Source of the DNA: Halobacteriales archaeon YIM A00010 | Lineage (GTDB): Archaea; Halobacteriota; Halobacteria; Halobacteriales; Haloarculaceae | Direction: 5' to 3' | Assembly (NCBI GenBank): GCA_025041175.1 | Contig: JAKCFJ010000001.1 | Coordinates: 434,001-498,000, forward strand | Length of the DNA: 64,000 nt | Shown: positions 17,095 through 26,455 of the stretch, piece by piece | Layout: the number at the start of each line of letters is the position of its first letter | Numbering within the stretch: position 1 is the stretch's first letter | Program-made: the position numbers and the translations under genes | Notes under the pieces: generated by a model | Told to the model about the DNA's origin: nothing | The model's database searches: none | The model's input: the letters and a program-made list of their open reading frames with translations, nothing else

Positions 17095-17444
17095 TATCTA
17101 TCATGTGTAACAGTTCCAATTAAACACTAGTTTAGAAACGTGTTTATCTGGTACCCAAAAATTCATAAAAGTGTTATTGCTATCTCACCTCTTTGGGGGA
17201 TCTCCAACGACGTTGAGGCAACACCTAATCGATCACACCGAGCATGGTGGAGGTAAGCGATTGATGTGACTGACTACTGCTGATTTGCCTTAATCACTAC
17301 CTCCATCATTTATGATATTAGTGCGGCATCGAGGCCGACGAGGAAGGGACGCTCCGCGAATGTATGTATTGTGGCATACCAGCCGTCGGTCGGAGTGCGT
17401 ATTTGTACACAAACGTGAACTCGTAGTGGTATGTGTTCTCGTGT
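17095..17444. other. intergenic region, 350 bases, AT-rich promoter and no gene
   Basis: The first ~90 bases are AT-rich and hold the OFA transporter promoter, including an inverted repeat AAACAC/GTGTTT around 17122-17145. Downstream, one frame reads CGIEADEEGTLRECMYCG, which looks like a zinc-finger remnant, but an upstream TAG and no start argue against a living gene. Confidence 0.5.
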
Positions 17445-18273
17445 CTACGAAGAAGCGAGGAACTCACGGAGCGACGAGACCACGAACTCGGGATTGTCGA
17501 CGGTAGAAACATGGCCGGCATCCGGTACTTGACCTGCTTCGGCGTGAGGAATGACGTCCTCCATATACTCCGCATGACGGTGAATCAGCGGTATCTCATA
17601 TTCTCCATATAAAATCAGCGATGGAACAACAATCGATAAGTAGTCGATAGATTCCAAAGAGTATGACTCTAGTGCTTTACGGATTTTCGTTGACTCTTTC
17701 TCCGAAGGTTCCGGAACGTCTTCCCCATGGCGTTGCAGAATACGCTCAATTTCTTCCATATCGCCAGCACCCCTTGGGTCGTACCGCCACTCATTGAATC
17801 GGTGTATTACTGCCATGAGTCGACCGCGGTCAACGACCATGGACAACGCATTGATGAGTTTGCGTTTCGGTATCTGCCACTCAAGCCACTCCCCACGTGT
17901 CTGAGCTTCCGGCGTTTCCGCCCCTAACGTACAAAGAGCACTAATAGTATCCGGGTGTATAGCTGCATATGTTAGCGCAATGAATCCTCCCATTGACCTC
18001 CCACAGATTGCTGGTTTATGGAGGTTGAGAGCCGTAATGAGCGCATTGAGATCCTCGACGTACAATCGTATTGTGTAGGAGTCGATATCAGAGCCGCCGG
18101 TTCGGCCATGTCCTCGGAGATCGTATACTATGATACGTACTCCGTGGCGAGTGATTGGATTTGTTCAGCCCAGAGACGATGATCACCCCTTGCACCGTGA
18201 AGAAATACAATCGGTGGCCCCTCTCCGTATTCTTCGTAATACGTTTGGTTCCATTTGTCTCGACAGTTGGCAC
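17445..18273 (-). pseudogene. alpha/beta hydrolase with two single-base deletions
   Basis: Three frames together make one hydrolase: PTVETNGTK in the first, TYYEEYGEGPPIVFLHGARG in the second, and RIIVYDLRGHGRTGGSD through GRSMGGFIAL to PDAGHVSTVDNPE in the third. One base is missing near 18246 and another near 18128; restoring both gives a continuous ~276-residue protein. The nucleophile motif GRSMGG and the final His survive. Its GC content is lower than the neighbours. Sequencing error is possible, but two errors in one gene is less likely than decay. Confidence 0.7.
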
Positions 18274-19008
18274 AGAGAAAGTGGTTAACAATCGGTTGTT
18301 TGTCTTTCGATCTTTTCTCGTTCGGTTCCAAACACGCAATCTGAGTATCGGTGAGTTCGGCAGTTCCGATCCTGCTCGGCCATTTGATGGGTGCTGTCGC
18401 GCGCTGAACACACCTGTAAGCAGTCACTTCCTTCATTGCAGGGTGTAACGAACCTCGATTCTTTTTATGGTCGAAGGGATGTAACTGAGAGTGACCTACT
18501 GAGGCTCGATAATCACGCGCGTCTCGTCGGTGTCAATGTGCAACCGATCGCTGTCGTTGAGCTACGAATCGGCCTGTTGATGAAGCGAGCGGGTCGAATA
18601 GAACCGGTCTTCAGTAAGCTGTCTTGGGGTGGACTCACGCTGACCGCACTGCGACTGTACGCAGGGAAGCTTCTTGCTCACCACAGCGCTGTGGTGCAGC
18701 TCCGTTCGGATCGCTTCGGCGCTGGCAGCACTGACGTGATCCTTGAGGAGAAATTCACTGCTATCAGTCTGTCCCGGCCGGTAGCAACGCCCGATACCGG
18801 TGGCTCGTTGCTACGCTCCGAGGAACCGCCGACAGAACAAGATGTTAGTACGATATAACATTGTTCGTTCCATCAGTACCTTTATGTGTGATGGGGAAGC
18901 CAACGATAGATGAGAACGCCGGTGGCGCCGTGAGGGCGTGTGCGTTCGTGTTGAACGCGCCGGGTGTATAGGCACCCGACGCTGGGGTTCTCGCAAGCAC
19001 TCGAACCC
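18274..19008. other. 735 bases without a convincing gene
   Basis: A 155-codon open frame (18391-18858, plus strand) lacks recognisable domains and has poor composition, so I do not call it. On the minus strand, RLHIDTDETRVIIEPQ followed by a stop near 18499 could be the end of a decayed HalOD1-type domain. CACCACAGCGCTGTGGTG near 18679 is a perfect 18-base palindrome. GGGTG/CACCC (18962-18976) forms a hairpin just before the next gene. Confidence 0.4.
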
Positions 19009-19158
19009 ATGACTGGGAATGAATCAGAGACATGTAACGGTGTCGCATCGTATCAGGAATGCAATGAACAGCGCCAGCGCTGCCCGGTGTGTGGCCGGCC
19101 GGTTCGTACGCGCCTCGAACACCGGATGGGGTGTCCGTTGGGGCGGTGGTGGCGATGA
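19009..19158 (+). CDS. small zinc-finger-like protein (49 residues)
   Basis: The product MTGNESETCNGVASYQECNE continues with RCPVCGRPVRTRLEHRMGCP, giving a CxxC knuckle and a later His/Cys pair that could bind zinc. Small proteins of this kind are common in haloarchaea. Its stop overlaps the start of the next gene in ATGA, so the pair is translationally coupled. Confidence 0.55.
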   Translation: MTGNESETCNGVASYQECNEQRQRCPVCGRPVRTRLEHRMGCPLGRWWR

Positions 19159-19712
19159 CGCTGCCGTTGTTCCAGTTCCGGGATCAGCGTGGGGAGGTCG
19201 TGAACCTCTCGGCCGCCACGGATCGGGCGGAGATCGTGACGGCCGAGCTATACCACAGTATCGACGTAGGCGAAGGACTGTGGTGCCGGCCCTGCCAGTC
19301 GACTGGCTGCGCCCACGCGACCCAGATCGAACAGATACTGGCGACGGCGGGGCTTGGTAGGACCCAAACGGGCGGGTACGACGAACTGCCGGGCATCGCG
19401 CGGTTCACCCGCTACTGCGCTACCGGTGAGACGATCATCGAATGCTGGTTCGACAACGGCGCATGCGTCCGATTCCACGAGCAGCGCGATGGCGACGTGA
19501 TGCAGTCCGTGTTTAGCCCCGACGACTCGCACGAACCGGCCGCCATGACCGAGAAACCCGACGCAGAAAGCGCTCCGGCCTGTCTGGTCGCAACACTCGT
19601 GAGGTACTGTGAGTATCGACAGCGCGGCGATCTCACGGGCTTACGGGAGCGCTACCCCGAGCTGGCGCGCGTCGTTGGAGAGGCCGCCGCTGCACCCACC
19701 ACCGACGACTGA
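19155..19712 (+). CDS. hypothetical protein, coupled to a small zinc-finger gene
   Basis: This 185-residue acidic protein is not one I recognise. It starts MTLPLFQFRDQRGEVVNL at the ATG overlapping the upstream stop. It has several cysteines (GLWCRPCQSTGC near residue 41), a likely metal or redox centre, and an alpha-helical C-terminus (LVRYCEYRQRGDLTGLRERYPELA). The overlap with a zinc-knuckle gene suggests the two proteins act together. No membrane segments or signal peptide. Confidence 0.6.
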   Translation: MTLPLFQFRDQRGEVVNLSAATDRAEIVTAELYHSIDVGEGLWCRPCQSTGCAHATQIEQILATAGLGRTQTGGYDELPGIARFTRYCATGETIIECWFDNGACVRFHEQRDGDVMQSVFSPDDSHEPAAMTEKPDAESAPACLVATLVRYCEYRQRGDLTGLRERYPELARVVGEAAAAPTTDD

Positions 19713-19736
19713 CAGGGAACCGCAGCGAGCGCAGTC

Positions 19737-19763
19737 GTTCGCAAGAGCGTCGGTCTTGCGAAC
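19737..19763. terminator. bidirectional stem-loop between convergent genes
   Basis: GTTCGCAAGA and TCTTGCGAAC form a perfect 10-bp stem with a 7-base loop, between convergent genes ending at 19712 and 19771. Position favours a terminator for both strands. No T-run follows. Confidence 0.45.
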
Positions 19764-19770
19764 CACCTCC

Positions 19771-19983
19771 TCACCGCTGACAGCTATCGACGCCAAGCAC
19801 CGCGTTCGCTCCGCACCAACCCGTAACGACGTTGAACAGCAGTCCCGTACTTGCGATACCCGCAGCGAACGCTTTCGCGCGCTGGTCGTCGAAAACAGCG
19901 CTGACCGCAACTGCGAGTAGCCAGGTTCCAAGCACGCCACGAACGATCCGGTCGGTCCCGCCGACGTTGCGCTCGAACGCCAT
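19771..19983 (-). CDS. DUF2892 family small membrane protein
   Basis: This 70-residue protein begins MAFERNVGGTDRIVRGVLGT, matching the conserved N-terminus of YgaP-like DUF2892 proteins, and has two hydrophobic segments (about 13-32 and 40-62) with GWCGANAVLG near the end. In bacteria the domain is often fused to rhodanese; here it stands alone. ATG 19983 fits the family start. Role unknown. Confidence 0.8.
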   Translation of the reverse strand: MAFERNVGGTDRIVRGVLGTWLLAVAVSAVFDDQRAKAFAAGIASTGLLFNVVTGWCGANAVLGVDSCQR

Positions 19984-20140
19984 TATCGGCTCTCGAATCC
20001 ACACCGGTTTAGGAATTTGGTTCCCGATCGGTTCGCACGATCGGCGTCGTAGAGCGTCGAGGAGCACCGTACCGTCCCCAGTAGTCGTGCGATGGGAATA
20101 GACACTACTCATTACGACGGAGACGATAACACGACGTATC

Positions 20141-21148
20141 ATGATCGATCTTCGGAGCGACACGGTGACCCGACCGAGCGATGCGATGCGCGAGAGCGCG
20201 CGGGACGCGGAGGTCGGTGACGACGTGTACCGGGAAGATCCGACCATCAACGAACTCGAACGGCGTGCAGCCGAGCGGCTCGGCATGGAGGCGGCGCTGT
20301 TCGTTCCCTCGGGAACGATGGGCAACCAGGTCGCCGCGCGGACACACACGGAACGCGGCCAGGAGATCATTCTCGAACGCGACAGCCACATCTACCGGTG
20401 GGAGCTGGCTGGACTCGCCCAGCACGGGGCGCTCCAAACGCGACCCATCGATGGCAACGAGCGCGGCGCGCTCTCGGCCGACGCCGTCCGTGCTGGGGTC
20501 GTCTCAGCCGACGACCACCGCCCCGGAACGGGGCTGCTCGCGCTCGAAAACACCCACAACGCCGCGGGCGGCACCGCCATCGCCCCTGACACCATCGACG
20601 CGCCGGCACGGGCCGCCCACGAGCTGGGTGTGCCCGTCCACCTCGACGGCGCGCGGCTCGGAAACGCTGCCGTCGCACACGACGTGCCACTCGCCCGGAT
20701 GACCCGAGAAGTCGACTCGGTGATGATGTGCCTCTCGAAAGGACTCGGCGCGCCCGTCGGCTCGGTGCTCGCGGGATCCCAGGCGTTCATCGAGCGTGCC
20801 CGGCGGGTCAGAAAGCTACTCGGGGGCGGTCTCCGGCAGGCGGGCATCGTCGCAGCACCCGGGCTGCTCGCGCTGGAGAACGTCGATCGCCTCGCGGTGG
20901 ACCACGACAACGCCCGCCTGCTGGCGGCGTCGCTCGCCGAGCTGCCCGGGCTTTCAGTTCACGAACCGGAGACGAACATCGTGCTCGTAGAAACCGAACG
21001 CACCGCAGAGGCGTTCCTCGACCGGTGTTCGGACGCGGGCGTCGGTGGTGTCGCGTTCGATGACCACCTCGTGCGCTTTACTACCCATTGGGATGTCGAC
21101 CGAGAAGCAATCGAAACGGCGGCCGAGCGGATCGCCGGTGTGTGCTAA
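20141..21148 (+). CDS. ltaE: low-specificity L-threonine aldolase
   Basis: This 335-residue PLP enzyme splits threonine (and allo-threonine) into glycine and acetaldehyde. It starts MIDLRSDTVTRPSDAM, the family hallmark. PSGTMGNQVA near residue 65 binds phosphate, HLDGARLGNAA near 167 has the Asp that contacts the PLP nitrogen, and the Schiff-base lysine is in CLSKGLGAPVGS at about residue 200. Length is normal and the fold complete. It starts 157 bases from the divergent DUF2892 gene. Confidence 0.93.
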   Translation: MIDLRSDTVTRPSDAMRESARDAEVGDDVYREDPTINELERRAAERLGMEAALFVPSGTMGNQVAARTHTERGQEIILERDSHIYRWELAGLAQHGALQTRPIDGNERGALSADAVRAGVVSADDHRPGTGLLALENTHNAAGGTAIAPDTIDAPARAAHELGVPVHLDGARLGNAAVAHDVPLARMTREVDSVMMCLSKGLGAPVGSVLAGSQAFIERARRVRKLLGGGLRQAGIVAAPGLLALENVDRLAVDHDNARLLAASLAELPGLSVHEPETNIVLVETERTAEAFLDRCSDAGVGGVAFDDHLVRFTTHWDVDREAIETAAERIAGVC

Positions 21149-21151
21149 CGG

Positions 21152-21289
21152 CTATCGCCGGTTCTCGTCGTCGACGCCCTCCTGAAACGCCAGCACCGTC
21201 CGCCGAAACATCAGGTACAACGCGAGAAGGAACAGTACGACGACGGTGAGAACGATGACGAGGAGTGGATCGTTGAGAGCGGACGCCAT
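21152..21289 (-). CDS. small single-span membrane protein (45 residues)
   Basis: MASALNDPLLVIVLTVVVLF starts an N-terminal membrane helix (residues 8-26), followed by YLMFRRTVLAFQEGVDDENR, a charged tail. Similar tiny proteins are widespread in haloarchaea. It follows the phosphoesterase gene on the same strand after 47 bases and may share its transcript. Function unknown. Confidence 0.6.
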   Translation of the reverse strand: MASALNDPLLVIVLTVVVLFLLALYLMFRRTVLAFQEGVDDENRR

Positions 21290-21336
21290 ACCCCCACTCA
21301 CGACCCGGCCACCAAAATCGTTTCGTCCACTCCGTC

Positions 21337-21849
21337 TCACGCCGATCGTACCGCGAACGTCTCGAAGACGGTTCCATCGAGCGCACGGAGCCGACCGGTG
21401 AATCCGGTGTCGGTCGCCGTGAGCGTCGCGTACGCCGGCCGGTGTCCACGCGGCTCGGCGTGGCTGCCCGGATTGAGGAGCGTGTACTCGCCGGTCGAAC
21501 GAACCGTCGGAGCGTGTGAGTGGCCGACGACGAGGAGGTCGGCGCGTTCCTGGCGCGCGAACAGCGAGCGCGATGTTTCGCTGTGGTCGTGGCCGTGTGC
21601 GATCGCAATCCGGAGTCCCCGGTGCTCGACGGTTTGCGTCGCCGGGAGCCGTGTTCGAACTGGCGGCGCGTCGCTGTTGCCGGCGACACCGACAAACCGC
21701 GTGCTCTTGGTCTCGAACGCCTCGAGCACGGACTCAGTGGTGAAATCACCGGCGTGAACCACCAGATCCGCCTCACGGACGGCCGTAAGTGCCTGTCCCG
21801 ACAGCCGGTGGGTGTCCCGCCCGTGGGTGTCCGAAACGACAGTGATCAT
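21337..21849 (-). CDS. YfcE/MJ0936-type metallophosphoesterase
   Basis: This 170-residue enzyme has the complete motif series of calcineurin-like phosphoesterases: DTHGR near residue 7, HAGDF near 32, GNSD near 57, HGHD near 84 and VGHSHAP near 107. These residues bind two metals. The short single-domain MJ0936 class cleaves phosphodiesters in vitro; the native substrate is not established. Length and start are standard. Confidence 0.9.
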   Translation of the reverse strand: MITVVSDTHGRDTHRLSGQALTAVREADLVVHAGDFTTESVLEAFETKSTRFVGVAGNSDAPPVRTRLPATQTVEHRGLRIAIAHGHDHSETSRSLFARQERADLLVVGHSHAPTVRSTGEYTLLNPGSHAEPRGHRPAYATLTATDTGFTGRLRALDGTVFETFAVRSA

Positions 21850-21927
21850 GAGTAGAAACCAATCACGATCCGACTGAGACAGCCACGAACGGTAGACATT
21901 TCGGTCATCGGTTGGTTCGGAAGTGTA

Positions 21928-22869
21928 ATGGCGACCAGCAAATCCGTCGTCCTCGCGGCCCTAATCGCAAACGCAGCGATCACTGTGTTGAAATTCCTCG
22001 GCTTTCTGCTGACCGGCAGCGCGGCCATGCTTTCGGAGACGTATCACTCGATCTCCGATACGGGCAACCAGGTGTTTCTCCTGTTCGGGATACGCTACAG
22101 CGGGCGAGATCCGAGCCAGAAACACCCCTTCGGCTACGGCAAAGCCCAGTTTTTCTACTCGTTTCTGGTCGCCGTGCTCCTGTTCGGGATCGCCGGCTGG
22201 GAGAGCCTCAACCACGGCGTCCACGCGTTCACACACCCCGAGCCAGTTCGGACCACCACGGAAACGCTGCTTGGCTACCGATTTCCCTCCCACTGGATCA
22301 ACTACGGCGTCCTCGTCGGAGCGATCGCCTTCGAGAGCTACGCGCTCAAAACGGCCTACGACGGGCTGACCCGCCAGATGCACGAGCACGGCTGGGAAAC
22401 CATTCCGGAGGCGTTCAAGAAAACTAGCGACGCAACGACGCTGACGGCGTTCACGGAGGACTCCATCGCCGTTGCCGGTGCCGGGGTCGCGCTGTTTGGC
22501 GTCTATCTCTCCCGCGTTACGGGCAACCCACGGTACGACGCCGCCGCGTCGATCCTCATCGGCGTCCTGTTGATGGGGTTTGCGCTGGCGCTCGCGTGGG
22601 AGAACAAACGTCTCCTGCTCGGTGAAAGCCTCCCCTTGGAGGACCAACGCCTGTTGAAAGAGTTGATCACCGACGCCGATGGCGTCTCCCACGTGGACGA
22701 CCTCCGAACGGTGTTTTTCGGACCGGAACACCTGCTCGTTGCCGCAGACGTTAGCTTCGACACCGAACTCCACACCGAATCGATCGACAACCGGATCTCC
22801 GCGATCGAAGATTCCCTCATCCGACACGATCCCCAGATCAAAAAAGTGTACATCGAGCCGGAACTATGA
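21928..22869 (+). CDS. cation diffusion facilitator family transporter
   Basis: This 313-residue membrane protein is a CDF metal exporter. It has six predicted helices; the metal-site motifs are SETYHSISDTGNQ in helix 2 and FTEDSIAVAGAG in helix 5. A long insertion between helices 3 and 4 (about residues 100-130) resembles the SLC30A9-like branch. The C-terminal cytoplasmic ferredoxin-like domain begins near residue 235 (ITDADGVSHVDDLRTVFFG). Likely exports Zn2+ or a similar ion by proton antiport; the metal is not determined. Confidence 0.88.
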   Translation: MATSKSVVLAALIANAAITVLKFLGFLLTGSAAMLSETYHSISDTGNQVFLLFGIRYSGRDPSQKHPFGYGKAQFFYSFLVAVLLFGIAGWESLNHGVHAFTHPEPVRTTTETLLGYRFPSHWINYGVLVGAIAFESYALKTAYDGLTRQMHEHGWETIPEAFKKTSDATTLTAFTEDSIAVAGAGVALFGVYLSRVTGNPRYDAAASILIGVLLMGFALALAWENKRLLLGESLPLEDQRLLKELITDADGVSHVDDLRTVFFGPEHLLVAADVSFDTELHTESIDNRISAIEDSLIRHDPQIKKVYIEPEL

Positions 22870-23104
22870 TATTTCACGACTGTCGGATACATAAACACCT
22901 TTCACATACAGGTGAACAGTTATTACCCATCGCTGAGATGAACACGGATGAATACGTCCACTAGCGATAATCGGGCGTGGCCGGCTGTGCGAGGAGGACA
23001 GGCATCGAAAGCGACGAGAACTCGGGGATGACATTCCCCGCGGATCGTGAAACCATCGTGCATAACAGTCCGAGACCGCCTATCCGGATGAGACGGAGGG
23101 GAGC

Positions 23105-24631
23105 ATGACGAACCAGTGGGTCAGCAGAGACCGGTTGTGGCGGTGGGTGAGTGCTGTAATTATCGGCGGCTGTGGGGCGGTCACGGGCCTAGTTCACGCC
23201 TACCACTTCGCTACAGACAATCCAGGTTCGTTTTCGGCGGTCCTGTACGGCATCGTTCTCCCGTTCTGTTTGTCAATGGGGTTGGTTGGTGCAGGGTTGT
23301 GGATCAGCAGAAGAGACCTCACAGCGCCGTACACGCTCAGAATCGCCGGGTGGAGCATTGCTGGAGGTGCCGTCTTCACTGTCTCCGGCGGGATGATGAT
23401 CAGATACCAGCAGTCGGTGGGTGTCGTGCTGAGCGAACAGCTGTTCGTCCTCATGGACGTGGTAACTGGTGGGATGGCCATCGGCTTCGCGTTCGGGCTG
23501 TACGCGATTCGGATCGAACGTCAGGCCGCGCAGTTGGATCGGTATCAACGCCGACTGCAACGCGAGCGCGATCAGTTCGCCACGCTGTTCGACAACCTCC
23601 CAAACCCGGCCGTTCAGTACGAACACGCGGACGGAACGGCGGTGATAAGCGTCACGAACCGGGCGTTCGAACGACTGTTCGACGTGGATAGCACCGCTAC
23701 ACCCGGAACCCCCGTCGCGGAGCGCATCGTCCCCTCCAATCTCGAACAGTCCGCCATCGATCTCGACGCCGCGCTCGATGCTGATACCGTGGTACAGGAG
23801 GAGGAGCGACTCAAAACGACGGTCGGGATACGTGATTTCCATCTGCTCGTCATCCCGCCACAGATCGCCACCGAACAGACCGGCCACATCATCGCTACCG
23901 ACGTTACCGACCGGAACCAGTACGTACGCAGGCTAGAAGTTCTCAACCGAGTGTTGAGACACGACCTCCGCAACGACGCGGGCATCATCATCGGAAGCGC
24001 CGATCTGCTCAGCGAGCGGCTCGAGGATACCACAGAGGTCGAAACGATACACGAAACGGCGCTCGATCTCGTTGACCTCAGTGATACGGTTCGGAACATA
24101 GAACGCGCACTGGACAGTGAACGACGGACCAACGGCCCGATCGCGCTGCGCGAGGTGCTTTCGTCGTGTGTCGATCGCGCCGTCACGGAGTATCCCGACG
24201 CCGACGTTCGGATGGATCTCCGTGTCAACGGACGCATCCCCGTCATCGCAAACGATCGGATCGACGTCGCACTCGACAACGTGATCGAAAACGCCATCGA
24301 ACACAACGACTCGGAAACGCCGATCGTTTCGGTCACTGTCACCGACGAGATCCCCGATTTCGTTTCGATCGAAATCGCTGACAATGGCCCTGGTCTTCCA
24401 CAACGAGAGCGGAAAGTGCTCGAGGAGGGGTCAGAATCACAACAACAACACTCGCTCGGATTGGGGTTGTGGTTCGTCAACTGGATCGTCGTCGATTCCG
24501 GCGGAAACGTGACCTTCGACGACAACGATCCGCGCGGAAGCATCGTTACCGTCCACTTACCGAGCGCCACGCTGAACCAACAGCCGCCCGACGACCGGTC
24601 GGCCGTCCCCGAAGATCGAGACCGCGCGTGA
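23105..24631 (+). CDS. membrane sensor histidine kinase with PAS domain
   Basis: This 508-residue kinase has four hydrophobic segments (residues 13-140), a short coiled coil (QRRLQRERDQFATL), a PAS domain (about 160-275), then the dimerisation helix with phospho-acceptor His in NRVLRHDLRND near 283. The ATPase domain shows NVIENAIEHND near 397, IADNGPGLP near 424 and a glycine motif GLGLWFVNWIV near 460. No response regulator is adjacent, as is common in haloarchaea. The membrane part may be the sensor; the signal is unknown. Confidence 0.88.
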   Translation: MTNQWVSRDRLWRWVSAVIIGGCGAVTGLVHAYHFATDNPGSFSAVLYGIVLPFCLSMGLVGAGLWISRRDLTAPYTLRIAGWSIAGGAVFTVSGGMMIRYQQSVGVVLSEQLFVLMDVVTGGMAIGFAFGLYAIRIERQAAQLDRYQRRLQRERDQFATLFDNLPNPAVQYEHADGTAVISVTNRAFERLFDVDSTATPGTPVAERIVPSNLEQSAIDLDAALDADTVVQEEERLKTTVGIRDFHLLVIPPQIATEQTGHIIATDVTDRNQYVRRLEVLNRVLRHDLRNDAGIIIGSADLLSERLEDTTEVETIHETALDLVDLSDTVRNIERALDSERRTNGPIALREVLSSCVDRAVTEYPDADVRMDLRVNGRIPVIANDRIDVALDNVIENAIEHNDSETPIVSVTVTDEIPDFVSIEIADNGPGLPQRERKVLEEGSESQQQHSLGLGLWFVNWIVVDSGGNVTFDDNDPRGSIVTVHLPSATLNQQPPDDRSAVPEDRDRA

Positions 24632-24706
24632 AATCGCTAGCGTCGACCGCCACGATATATTTGATACGGTGAATTTTTATACGCAGAAACAGACGTTGGG
24701 GCAGTT

Positions 24707-26380
24707 ATGTCGCTCGAGACGATAAACGCAGGTGTTTGGACGCTTGTTCCGCCCCTGCTTGCGATCGGGTTGGCGTGGTATATCCGCGACGCGCTCGTCG
24801 GGTTGTTCGTCGGTATTGTCGGGGCAGGGATCGTCTACGGGGCACACGTGCCGACTGCAGTGGGTGTACCCGAGGGGCTTGCCGGTGGAATCTCTGGGAT
24901 CGTTCTCGGCGGGGTGATGGGGCTGACGGCGGTGCCGACGCTGATAGCGACGGCCACCCTGTTCAATGATCCGTGGAACGTCGAGAACGTGTTGGTCGCC
25001 CTGTTCATGATCGGTGGCATGATCGGGCTGATGATCCGTTCGGGGGCAATCCGGGGCGTTCTCGAAGCGCTGGCCGCGCGCGTCGATTCGCCGGCCGAGG
25101 CCGAACGGGCGTCGTTTTTGGCCGGGATGATCATCCACATCGACGATTATTTCAACTGCCTGGTGGTCGGGTCGATGATGCGCCCGCTCACGGACAAATA
25201 CAACGTATCGCGGGCCAAGCTCGCCTACTACGTCGACAGCGCCGGGAGTCCGGCGGCGCGGCTGGCGTTCTACTCGACGTGGGGGGTCGCGCTCATCGGG
25301 TTCATCGGGGATGGTGTCGTCCAGGCGCAAAGCGGGGGAATGCTTCCATCGGGAATGGGGAGTCTCGTTTCGGGAACCGGTCAGGAGGCGAGCGCGGTCA
25401 CGGAAGCGCTGTGGCCGTTGTTTTTCAACAGTTTGTTGTTTGGCTTTTACTCGTGGATCGCGCTGGCTCTCGCGGCGCTGGTCGCGTGGCAGGTGGTTCC
25501 GAACTTCGGTCCGATGAAGCGCGAGGAAGAACGCGCGCGCGCCGGTGAGGGCGTGGTCGGTCCGGACGCCAGCCCGATGATCTCCGAAGAAATAGATCGG
25601 TACGAGATGGCCGACACGGCCACCCCCGACTGGCGCAACTTCGCCATTCCCATCGGGACGATGATCCTCCTCGCGTTCGCGGCGATGTTCTGGCGTCCTG
25701 AGCCGGTAATTCAGGCCCCGGAGATGTCGACGCTGTTCTCCATTGGAGGGTATTCGCTGATCGTTCCCGACGGCGGGCAGTGGGCGTTCAACATCGGTGA
25801 CGTCAGGCTCGGACTGGCTGCCACCGGCGGAATGGTCGTCGCGTTCGTGTTGTACCGGCTGCGTGGCGACATTCCGTCGAACTCCGACGCCGCAGACGCC
25901 GCAGTCCACGGGTTCAAAGGCATTCTGCTCGCCGCCGCCATCCTCACGCTGGCGAGTTCGATCCAAAACAGCGTCACGACGCTCGGGATCTCTTCGTTCG
26001 TCACCAACTGGTTCGCGGGCGTCCCGCCCGCGATCATTCCCGTGTCGCTCTTTCTCGTGACCGCGTTCATCAGCTTCTCCGATGGGAGCTCGTGGGCGAC
26101 GTATGGCATCATGCTCCCGATCGCTATGCCCATCGCGTTTACGACGGGCACGAATCTTCCGCTCGTCATCGGAGCGGTGTTCAGCGGCGGTATCTTCGGT
26201 GACCACTGCTCGCCGATCAGCGACACGACTGTCCTCTCTTCGAGCACGAGCGGCAGCGACCACATGGTCCACGTCCGGACCCAGATCCCCTACGCGCTGC
26301 TCACCGCTGCGATCACGGCGGCGCTGTTCGCTATCTTCGGCTTTTTGATCCCACAAGGGTTCAGGTTCATCCCGTACTGA
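24707..26380 (+). CDS. NhaC-family Na+/H+ antiporter
   Basis: This 557-residue protein has about eleven to twelve membrane segments. Signature stretches include IIHIDDYFNCLVVGSMMRPL near residue 142, with Asp residues in the membrane, and FISFSDGSSWATYGIMLPIA near 458, followed by FGDHCSPISDTTVLSS near 504. These are typical of NhaC antiporters, which export Na+ for H+ and are often present in several copies in haloarchaea. It follows the histidine kinase after 75 bases on the same strand, but functional linkage is not shown. Confidence 0.87.
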   Translation: MSLETINAGVWTLVPPLLAIGLAWYIRDALVGLFVGIVGAGIVYGAHVPTAVGVPEGLAGGISGIVLGGVMGLTAVPTLIATATLFNDPWNVENVLVALFMIGGMIGLMIRSGAIRGVLEALAARVDSPAEAERASFLAGMIIHIDDYFNCLVVGSMMRPLTDKYNVSRAKLAYYVDSAGSPAARLAFYSTWGVALIGFIGDGVVQAQSGGMLPSGMGSLVSGTGQEASAVTEALWPLFFNSLLFGFYSWIALALAALVAWQVVPNFGPMKREEERARAGEGVVGPDASPMISEEIDRYEMADTATPDWRNFAIPIGTMILLAFAAMFWRPEPVIQAPEMSTLFSIGGYSLIVPDGGQWAFNIGDVRLGLAATGGMVVAFVLYRLRGDIPSNSDAADAAVHGFKGILLAAAILTLASSIQNSVTTLGISSFVTNWFAGVPPAIIPVSLFLVTAFISFSDGSSWATYGIMLPIAMPIAFTTGTNLPLVIGAVFSGGIFGDHCSPISDTTVLSSSTSGSDHMVHVRTQIPYALLTAAITAALFAIFGFLIPQGFRFIPY

Positions 26381-26455
26381 GTCCGGAGATATTCCTGCCC
26401 TGTTGGCTCACTACTGACCGCGATCGTTTTACGCACGAGCCGGGTATCGTGGGTA

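Noticed and set aside
17312-17506. 64-codon plus-strand frame with a Cys-rich alternative frame
   Set aside because: No start in the Cys-rich frame and a stop just before it. The plus-strand frame itself has no features and overlaps the hydrolase pseudogene.
18391-18858. 155-codon plus-strand frame
   Set aside because: No recognisable domain, weak composition and possible decayed minus-strand sequence underneath. Listed only as part of a gene-free stretch.
24677-26356. Long minus-strand open frame opposite the NhaC antiporter (559 codons)
   Set aside because: Extremely Arg/Asp/His-rich, as expected of an antisense frame of a membrane protein gene.
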